Source of the DNA: Diplolepis rosae
Taxonomy: Eukaryota > Arthropoda > Insecta > Hymenoptera > Diplolepididae
Direction of reading: 5' to 3'
DNA: 64,000 bases
NCBI GenBank assembly: GCA_030998225.1
Contig: JAPYXD010000308.1
Location: 878,001-942,000 of the forward strand
Shown: piece after piece, positions 56,541-64,000 of the stretch
Numbering within the stretch: position 1 is the first letter of the stretch
Layout of the letters: every line of letters starts with the position of its first letter
Program-made: the position numbers and the translations under genes
The notes under the pieces: generated by a model
Seen by the model: the letters and a program-made list of their open reading frames with translations, nothing else
Told to the model about the DNA's origin: nothing
Databases searched by the model: none

Positions 56541-58030
56541 CTACTGGCCCTCCCCGTTTTTCATCTCCCGACGCCCATCGAGCTCCCTCGTCCTCATCAC
56601 AAGTGTGACGAATGATTCGATGAGCGTCCAAATCCGTTCAGACTGGAGCATCAGAGGGACCATCGTATCAGGAGTCAGCTCAGCACCCACTGCCTGACCG
56701 AGGGCCTCCCTAGCCACACCCCACTTTGCGCAGACGAAGAGTGCGTGCTCTGCATTATCCACAGGGGAATCGCAGTGACAACACATCTCCTCGTCTCTTT
56801 TCTGAAAGCGCCTCAGGTACGCGTTAAAACAGCCATGGCCTGAGAGCGCTTGCGTCAAATAAAAGCCGACCTTTCCGTGCTTTCTGTTTAGCCAGGTGGC
56901 GAGCTCCTGGATCAGGCGGTAGGTCCATCTCCCGGTCTGCTCGCCATGCCATCTGATTTGCCATTTCATGACGACTTTGCGCCTTCTATCCTTGCGGATG
57001 GCCTCCTTCACGCGAGCAATTTCCTGCGGGTCGGTACAGGTAAGCTCCTTGTGGAGCTGAAAGGTCTCCTGCCTTTCCTCCGCCAATAAATCTATTGGTG
57101 GGTCGCTCGCCAGGACCAGAACAGCACTCGTCGAGACGGTTCTATAGGCTGAGACTATTCTCAGCGCTACAAGTCTCTGCGCCGAGAACAGTCTCCTCTG
57201 GATAGCATGGTTTTGCAGGGCTTTGGCCCAGACCGGAGCTGCATAAAGCAGCCTCGAGTGCACCACGCTCGCCACCAGTCTCCTTTTTACTTCCCTGGGT
57301 CCACCAATGTTTGGCATGAGCCGAGCCAGGCTTGCTCCACATTTGATGGCTTTGGCAGCTGTGATCCTTAGGTGTTCGCCAAAGCTAAGCCTACGATCCA
57401 ACTGCACTCCCAGGTACTTTATACTTGTTCTCCACTCGACCTCATGCTCTCCGAAAACGATCCTCGGGTACTGAAAGGATCTCCTGTACGTGATGAGCAA
57501 AGCCTCGGTTTTTTCAGGGGCCATTTTGAGGCCTCTTCTATCCAACCAACGCTTTGCCCGCCGAAGGCTTTCATTGATCCTCAGCTCCAGGATTCCGACG
57601 TCATCAGCGGCGCACACGACAAGTGCGTCATCCACGAAGCCGATGATGATCGTTCCAGCAGGTAGGTCCATGCGCAGGTAGTCGTCATACATGACGTTCC
57701 AAACGAGTGGACCCACCCGCGACCCTTGAGGAGCGCCACATGTCATCTCTTCTTTGAGAGACCATTTGTCGCCCTCGTAAATCACCCACCTGTCGCTCAG
57801 ATAGTCATCTATCATTCGCAACAGGTAGTCTGGAACCTTTTTCCGCATCATCGCCTCCATGCAGATGTTCCATCTCGCGGTATTGAACGCATTGCGTATG
57901 TCAATGCTGACCAACGCGCAGAATCCCTTACGCTTACCAGTTCCCTTTCTTGCATTTGTGGCGATGTTAACCACAGCTTGGATGGCCTCCACCGTGGACC
58001 TGCCTTTCCTGAAACCGAACTGGTTCTCCT
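56541..58030 (-). pseudogene. LINE ORF2, reverse transcriptase and C-terminal zinc motif
   Basis: The frame is open from the deletion junction near 58030 to the stop at 56541. Motifs are NQFGFRKGRSTVEAIQ, LVSIDIRNAFNTARW, CGAPQGSRVGPLVWNVMYDD, the catalytic GFVDDALVV, IKYLGVQLDRRLSF, and a terminal CCHCDSPVDNAEHALFVC zinc motif. These are typical of the R1/Jockey-group ORF2. The N-terminal palm/finger segment is deleted, so the enzyme is incomplete although this piece has no internal stop. Confidence 0.9.
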
Positions 58031-58473
58031 AGCGACCACCTCGCCGACCAAGATTCCCCTCCTGTCTAGGCGGGCCTCACCCCATTCGGGCGAGTTACTA
58101 TTAAAGTCGCCCCCTATGAGGGATCGCCCGATAGCCTCACGGTGGCTTTCCTCGAGGAGGAGTATCTGGGTCTCAAAGACATCGAAGGGATCGCCAGGGG
58201 AGAAGTAGCAGCTGTACACACGCACACTCGCACACTCGCCACCTCCACCCAAACGAACCCCGCATCGGTCTCCAGGAAGTCCCCGACGCCCAAATCAGGG
58301 TTACAAACAAGGATGCCGGCCCTTCTTGATGCATCATGATACCAAGCAGAGTTTTCGGACCACTTGTACTGCTCACTAATGAGCAGCACATCGGCCCCCC
58401 TCTCCCTGGCAGTCTGCATCAGGAGGTCCTGGGCATCCTTCCCCCTTCCGAGGTTTAGCTGCAGGAACTTCAT
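58031..58473 (-). pseudogene. LINE ORF2, apurinic-like endonuclease part
   Basis: It starts at ATG 58473 (MKFLQLNLGRGKDAQDLL), whose ATGA overlaps the ORF1 stop. It continues ADVLLISEQYKW (metal-binding Glu) and FVWVEV, then a frameshift near 58240, then IGGDFNSNSPEWGE. It ends at GEVVAR, where a deletion joins it to reverse transcriptase. The C-terminal half with the SDH motif is lost. This domain nicks the target DNA. Confidence 0.85.
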
Positions 58474-59744
58474 TTCCTGCCTCTCAACCTCCGAAACTCT
58501 TCCCGGAAGACCGGGCAGGAGCCGCTCCCTGACACATGGGCGACATCTTTGTCGCCCCTGTCTACACATGTCAGGCACCTTGGTGGTGCCTTACAACCCC
58601 TCGCCAAGTGTCCCGTGGCGCCGCACCTCCAACAGGCGTTTTTCCTGTCGGGGTTGCTGCAACCCCGGGACCCGTGACCGTACCCAAGGCACCTTAAGCA
58701 GCGGGCGACTTCTGCGTGCTCGCGAATGCGGCACTCAACCCACCCGATCCTCAATTTACCTAGCTGAAGCAGACGCGCAGCGTCTGCCTCAGCCAGCCTG
58801 ATCACTGCAGTCTTCACCCCACCAAAGCAGGTGAAGAGCCTGCAGGATCCGTCAAGTGCCGGTCTGCCCAGTGTTCTGCCCACCTCTTCTTTCTCAACGG
58901 TCTCGTCGAGGTCCCTAATTTCGAGGGACCTCGTCGAGACCAGGGCTGAAATTTACGCCCTTTCCCCGACCGCCAGGTCGAGCTCCTTTCGGAAGGCTGA
59001 AACGTCTCCCCCCTTTTTGAGGACCAGAAGGACTTCTTCCTTCCTGGTCCTCCGGATAGACAGGACCTCAAGTCCTGCCTTCCGGGGCTCGACTTTCGCC
59101 TTCATCTCCTTCAAGATGTCGGCGTAGGACTGGCCTTCCTTCAATTTGGCAACAGTTCCCTGTGCCTTTTGCACAGGGTCCTTCGCCCTTTTCTCCAGTT
59201 TTTTTTCATTTTTTTTTATTTTTTCGCTGCGCTTTGTGATCACTTGCCAGTCCCCTTCTTTATTTGGGGCCTGGCTCTTAGTCACTTGGGCGTACGAGGG
59301 TGACGGGCCGCCCTTCCCCCTCTTAGGAGTTTTTTCCTGAGGGGGGGAGGGGGCTGCCCTTTTCTCACCCTTCGCCTGGCTTTTTGGGGTATCTCCCAGA
59401 GAAGCCGAACGTGGTCTCTGGAAGATCCTCATTTTTTTCGTGGCGGGGTGGGACTCCAGTCTCTTCTTGATTTCCAACCCGCTTTTCATTAGACACTCTT
59501 GAGTGTTCAAGAGGCTGCCCAAAACCTCGGCAGCCTCCCCAACACTCGTTTTGACGGTGGTCGGGGTGTTCTCACGCATCTCGCCTTGTACAACTTTGAG
59601 GGCCATACTTAGCGTCTCCATTTTTCCGCTTCGCTCCTTCAGGAATTGAAGGACGTCTTGCCATCCCTCAGCCCCTGGAGGAGTGTGTGAGTGCGCATCT
59701 GGCGCCTTCACCTCTCCATCTCCTTTATTTTTAACGGAATTCAT
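58470..59744 (-). pseudogene. LINE ORF1 (gag-like), one premature stop
   Basis: Begins MNSVKNKGDGEVK at 59744. The N-terminal half is Lys/Pro/Ser-rich with a basic stretch, and SYADILKEMKAKVEPRKAGL precedes an RNA-binding-like fold. A single TAA at 58953-58955 interrupts the frame, which continues into three zinc knuckles: CLRCLGYGHGSRGC, CWRCGATGHLARGC and a CLTC...C variant. The stop TGA at 58472-58470 overlaps the ORF2 start by four bases, the arrangement used for reinitiation in R1-type LINEs. Total about 425 codons. Confidence 0.88.
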
Positions 59745-60610
59745 ATTTATTACCCTCGTGTCTTAAGACGGTTCGACCATCATGGGAGCCCTACCGCAGT
59801 AGGGCTACTATCCCCGCTTGTATAGATCCCTAGTTATGTGCGCCGAAACCGAGAAGCGGCTTATCGGATGGTCGATCCTATCGGCACATTAAATGAAGCT
59901 AGTAAAAAGGTTACGGGATAGGCCCGCGCCATAATGATGCTAAAGGTTTAACGTCACCCCTATCGACCGAGCGGTGCCGGGTCCGCCCTGACACCTGACC
60001 CGGACTTCATGCTAGACGATGTGCGATTTATCCTACGCAGCGTTGGATATAAGGAAATACTGACCAGGTAATCCTTCGTTCCTGCGCCCGGGCGTTCATG
60101 ATTTCAACCCCGAAATTGTCTCCAGACAGTAGGAACGTGAGCGGTTTTCCCAATTTAACATGTGGTTTCACGGGATCTTCGCCCTTCGCGTCAGAACACC
60201 GGAGGGACTTACATTTACCCATATTACTTCCACAGAGGTAAGGTTCTGATCGTGCATGTGGTTGTGATGTGACCGCCAGAGGGTTACGAGGGAAGTTTAG
60301 CGTCACCGCCGCATGCGCATTTGGGGCGATACCCCGATTAAGGGACCCCCCGCATTCATACCATGTCCACTCATGCGGCATCAAGGAACCTGTTCAAGGT
60401 CCCCCGATGCTTTTGCTCCACACCGGGTCCTCACGCGCCTGAAGGTTGCAGAGAAACCATTCCAATGCGTGCGCCCGGCAGGCCCACCGCTAGGGAAAAG
60501 CCCGTCTATAGGGCCCCCTTGACGGCCATCCTGACGGCGACAGCCCAGCTGCTGGCAGAGTCCTTTCGGCTACTACCGTTGGTGGGCTGCAGGACTCGTC
60601 TGCTCCATGC
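59745..60610 (-). other. 5' untranslated region of the LINE
   Basis: GC-rich, about 865 bp, between the ORF1 start and the target duplication. The ORFs in it have no motifs. It would contain the internal promoter, but no specific element was identified. Confidence 0.6.
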
Positions 60611-60623
60611 ACGAGCGCCATCT

Positions 60624-60658
60624 CTTGGATTCTCTAAGGACTTATTAAACGACCCTTG
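60624..60658 (-). repeat. Right terminus of the host mariner-type element
   Basis: Inverse copy of 45744-45780 (GGACTTATT, ACGACCCTTG) next to TA 60659-60660. Confidence 0.75.
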
Positions 60659-60660
60659 TA

Positions 60661-63600
60661 TGATATTTACTATATTCTAATTAGCAAATTAATTTTAAAG
60701 AATTACTATATTTTTAACTTATTTACTCATTTTGAAAATTGGAAACGGTAGAGCTGTAGAGAATATTTTTTTTTAAATCCATTTCTTCAATTCGATGTAA
60801 AAACACCATTAGAATTTATTTGATTTAAAAAATATATTTTTTCGATTCAAATACAGTAGTGGCAAAAACTTCAGAAATAATTTAATTAATTTCATTATAT
60901 CTAAGTGAAAACAATTTTTTCTTTAAATTAAAAAATATATTTCTGTGAGTCACATTACGTATGTTCTATGCGACTGCACATTAATTTTTCTAATTCAAAT
61001 AAAAAAAAAACATCAATGCATTTTTTTAAATCAAAGAAACTTTTCTTTTACCGTATAGTAATGAACAAATTTGTCTGGTTCAAAGAAATTTTGTTTAAAT
61101 CGAAAAAACTTCTTTCTAGATGTAGATGAAAATTTTAATCGGTAATTTAGCGTATTCTATAATAGAATTCTGAATAAATGTTAAATTATTAGAAAAAAGT
61201 ACGTCACTTTAAATTTTATCATGCGTTTTCAAATAGTTTAGTAATTTTGGACAAATATTCCTCTCTGTGTATGAAAAAACAATAATTTTCAAAAAATTAG
61301 TAAGAAGCGATAGTACACTGAGAGAAAGTATTAGTCGTGGCTACCCATTTTTTTTTATGTAAAAAAGGGTCACAAGTATGTTTTTTACTCTGTATCATCT
61401 AAACACCTTAGTTCTTACAGCTAGATTAACTAAGTAGCAATAATTAAAATTTTTATTAAAACTTACAAAATCCGATTAGTCGGTCCGTTTTGTAACCGGG
61501 ACTATTTCCCACATTGTATTGATCTTATAATAGAAGTTACCAATACGTTTTTGTAAAACTTACTAATTGCGTTAATTGCTATTACTATTTGTCCAGTTTA
61601 GTTATTACAAAAAAATAATTGTTGACATATTTTTCATCACAAACTGCACAAAAGTTTACAATTATACTTTAAAATTATCATGATTTAATTCTTCTCATTT
61701 TGATGAAGAACAAAAGCAAAATTTTAAGAAATCAATGTATGTGACGATTTCAAAACGATTCAAAACAGTTGATAAGCAGGAAAAATCTAATTCGTCTCTA
61801 CAATTATTTCTTGAAGTATGAAATAAAAATGAATATATAAAATATGAAAATAAAATAATTACTTTTCTCAAACTAAATAAAACAAACTCTTTAGCTTAAA
61901 GAAAATAAATGTGTTTAAGTGAAAGAGACGTTTCTATGAACATATTTGTGAATATATTAGAGATGGTTCAAAAGTTTTAAAAATATAATTTTGGAATGTT
62001 TTTCTAATGCCAATACTGCCAGCTACAATCCGATAGAAATTAGAAGTTTTGCTCGTCGCACGTCAATAAGAAATTCAAGCTTTATGGATTTATCAAACGT
62101 TTTATCCTTATTTTTAGTATTTTCATGAAAAATCTTTCTGTAAGGCTTATCTGTTAGTATATTCAGAGGCGAGACTAGAAGCGAAAAGTTGGCTCGACGC
62201 CCCTGGTGGCAGGCAGATAATCACATCATTTCGCAGTCTCGCGTGGCCCGCGAAGCGGTCAACATCCAATCCGTTTAGAGAAGGGTCGCGTGTTGCGCTT
62301 TTCTTTTCGTCAATTCGCGCAGCCCTTCCCTTCCTATTCTCTTTATTTCTCTCCCCTTTTTTCAACACATGTATCATACGTAGAATACCCTTCACACGTG
62401 TGCATGTATTGCAGGATCAATCAGTGAATGAAACATCACTATACGCGTAACAAATAGAGCTTCAGGTGCGCTGTAATGTACGATGCGAACATGGATGCCT
62501 GGATGTACGATGTGGTAGGTGCCAGAAACCTAATCACATTATTTTTATCTTGAAAACGGTCAGAATCTAATTTGCAGTATGAATCAAAAAGATTTTGATA
62601 AAATATAATAAATAATCTAGATGTAATAATGAGTAGTTTATCAGTAGATTCATTAATTAACCCCATACAGCACCGCAATAAGAGGTAAATGCAATTTTTT
62701 CTTCATAGAATTATCATTATCTCAAACAAGACACTTGAGCTTCTTTTTTTAAATTATATAAGATTTTGCAGTAATCTTCCACTTGAACAACTAAGAGGAA
62801 AAAGATAAAATTCTAAAATTGACCCTTAAAATTGGTTTCCCGGTAAGAAGGTGGGCATAGAATGACATTGAAATGTCAAAATATCGAATGAAAAGGAATG
62901 GAGAATGAATCTTTGAATGCCTATTAATGTCTACGAATTGACAAACATTTTGTACATTTTTTCTCCATCCATTATGTAATTTGTTGTATTCTATCGACAG
63001 AATTGCATTTTGCTTTAGAAAAAGAAGAACAAATAATCCTACTTTTTATCTACTTTATATTGGAATTATTTTATAAAAATTAACAAGGTATTCTATATAA
63101 AAACATTTCGATTTAATTTCGGTATCTACCTATATCAATCAAAACGAGTTTTTTTCTATATTCGTATAGTATTAAGATTAACATCAAATGCATGAAATGT
63201 CTTATTAGATCACAAGGAATCAACTATAAACACAACAGCCTGGACGGAAAACTAACATGTTTATTTCCAAAGGCTTTGTTTACTTTTAACTTTTTCTACT
63301 CGTCCATTTTGACATGCGAATTTCGCATCATTTAAAGTTTCTACTATTTTATGCGGATTAGATAAAGTTGGCGCTCACAGTTTCGTTGCGTTTGCTTTGT
63401 TGCTTCAAATTATTCCGACAGTTTGTCAGACTGACCCTAATTGAAACTTTGCGCATATCCTCTTCTGACTAATCCTACAAAGCTATTTCTATTGATCATG
63501 TTGAAATGGTCTAAATCGGAAATTTCGATTTTGATCTGGACAAAAAAAAATCGTTTCTAGATAGAATCTGCGTCATTTATCTATATATTGATCTTTCATA

Positions 63601-64000
63601 TTAATTGGAGCGAAGCAAAACATTGTTTAACCATATGTTACTACTCTTTGAAATATTTTAATTTTGTTTCACTTTTAAAGCACATATACCTTTAAACTTA
63701 TCAATTTGATTCTGCTATGATACAGGAAAAATAATCATAGAAGACAGAATATTTATTTTATTGGACATACAATAGAATCAATTTATATGGTTTCAGGTCA
63801 AATATTTTTATCTGTTATAAGTACTGTAAAATGTGATTTTTTTCAGAAGAATAAATGAGGTCAAAAATTAATTTAGGCGCAGCAAAAAGGTCTTTTTATG
63901 CGTTTTCATAATATTATTTATGAATTAAATTAGCTGTTTTCTACTCACATCATTTTTGTTTAAAAAACCAATTTTCTTGCATAAATGAATTTACTTTAAT
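60661..64000. other. AT-rich DNA with TE ends, no genes recognised
   Basis: A copy of the window-start repeat (AATTGGAAACGGTAG...TAGAGAATATT) lies near 60735. At 61314-61315 a TA is followed by CACTGAGAGAAAGTATTAG, the left end of a TA-type MITE whose right end I cannot find. A partial copy of the 44958 MITE is at 62842-62945. A GC-richer patch at 62150-62350 includes CCGCGAAGCGG (62248-62258), like the LINE hairpins. Confidence 0.4.

Larger units (their letters stand above)
54806..60610 (-). mobile_element. R1-like LINE, near full length with internal deletion
   Basis: The 13-bp duplication ACGAGCGCCATCT occurs at 54793-54805 and 60611-60623, and the uninterrupted target is seen inversely at 45780-45795. 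Minus-strand order: 5' region (59745-60610), ORF1 (59744-58470), ORF2 with endonuclease and reverse transcriptase (58473-56541), and a long 3' region. The 3' end reads TAAAA next to the duplication. ORF1 has one stop; ORF2 has a frameshift and a deletion. The GC content is well above that of the surroundings. Confidence 0.85.
45744..60658 (+). mobile_element. Mariner-type element with long inverted repeats, invaded by several others
   Basis: The left end (CGAGGGTCGTTCAATAAGTC after TA 45742-45743) is matched inversely by the right end (before TA 60659-60660). When the inserted foldback element and LINE are removed, the inverted repeats extend about 170 bp, up to GTCGATTGAAGCAA at 51700 and 54690. 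A mariner N-terminus starts at 51722. Insertions inside: foldback 45817-51616, MITE 51861-52339 and LINE 54806-60610. The empty state of the LINE target can be read from the opposite repeat. Confidence 0.7.

Noticed and set aside
57726..58208. 160-residue plus-strand ORF
   Set aside because: Opposite strand of LINE ORF2, where family motifs are unambiguous.
62147..62395. 82-residue ORF in a GC-richer patch
   Set aside because: No recognisable domain; the patch contains TE-like hairpin words.
1..64000. CRISPR arrays, bacterial operons or phage genes
   Set aside because: No regularly spaced short repeats, ribosome-binding sites or prokaryotic gene clusters; all coding remnants are eukaryotic transposable elements.

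Overview
The window is AT-rich eukaryotic DNA with no host gene that I can recognise. It is made almost entirely of transposable elements nested in one another. The set of families points to an insect: a Ty3/gypsy element with a tRNA-Lys-type primer site, an R1-like LINE with overlapping ORF1 and ORF2, a Penelope-like element with a GIY-YIG endonuclease, several mariner/Tc1 families, piggyBac-type TTAA elements, and a P/THAP9-like transposase tail. I cannot assign an order or species. The DNA is AT-rich except for the LINE coding region, the gypsy LTRs and some MITEs.

Layout. 1-3.7 kb: an inverted-repeat-bounded unit holding a copy of the LINE 3' region, then a hAT-like MITE. 3.75-11.92 kb: a complete LTR retrotransposon with a TAAT target duplication, two 270-bp LTRs differing at one base, primer site and polypurine tract. 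Its gag and pol carry several stops, a frameshift and a lost integrase catalytic Asp. Its 3' end holds an unusual zinc-finger/charged ORF split by inserted DNA. 12.6-15.1 kb: a P-like transposase C-terminus with inverted and tandem copies of its own end. 15.6-18.6 kb: two adjacent TTAA-flanked foldback elements. 22.1-27.3 kb: one Penelope-like element split by several DNA elements. 27.4-31.7 kb: nested palindromes. 32.7-35.1 kb: an old gypsy remnant. 36-40.7 kb: broken mariner, Tc1/mariner and piggyBac genes. 45.7-60.66 kb: one mariner-type element with long inverted repeats, itself invaded by a 5.8-kb foldback element and a 5.8-kb LINE, each with further insertions.

The most notable signal is a pair of hammerhead-ribozyme-like motifs on the minus strand (10348-10387 and 16876-16916). 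They share the invariant core, while stems I and II differ by compensating changes, and both have a self-complementary ACGT stem III of the kind expected of ribozymes acting as dimers.

The protein-coding remnants are almost all pseudogenes. Nested target duplications and empty sites in sister copies allow several insertion events to be ordered. No CRISPR, operon or complete tRNA/rRNA gene was seen. Distances, arms and matches were read by eye, so repeat boundaries are approximate unless a target duplication is quoted.
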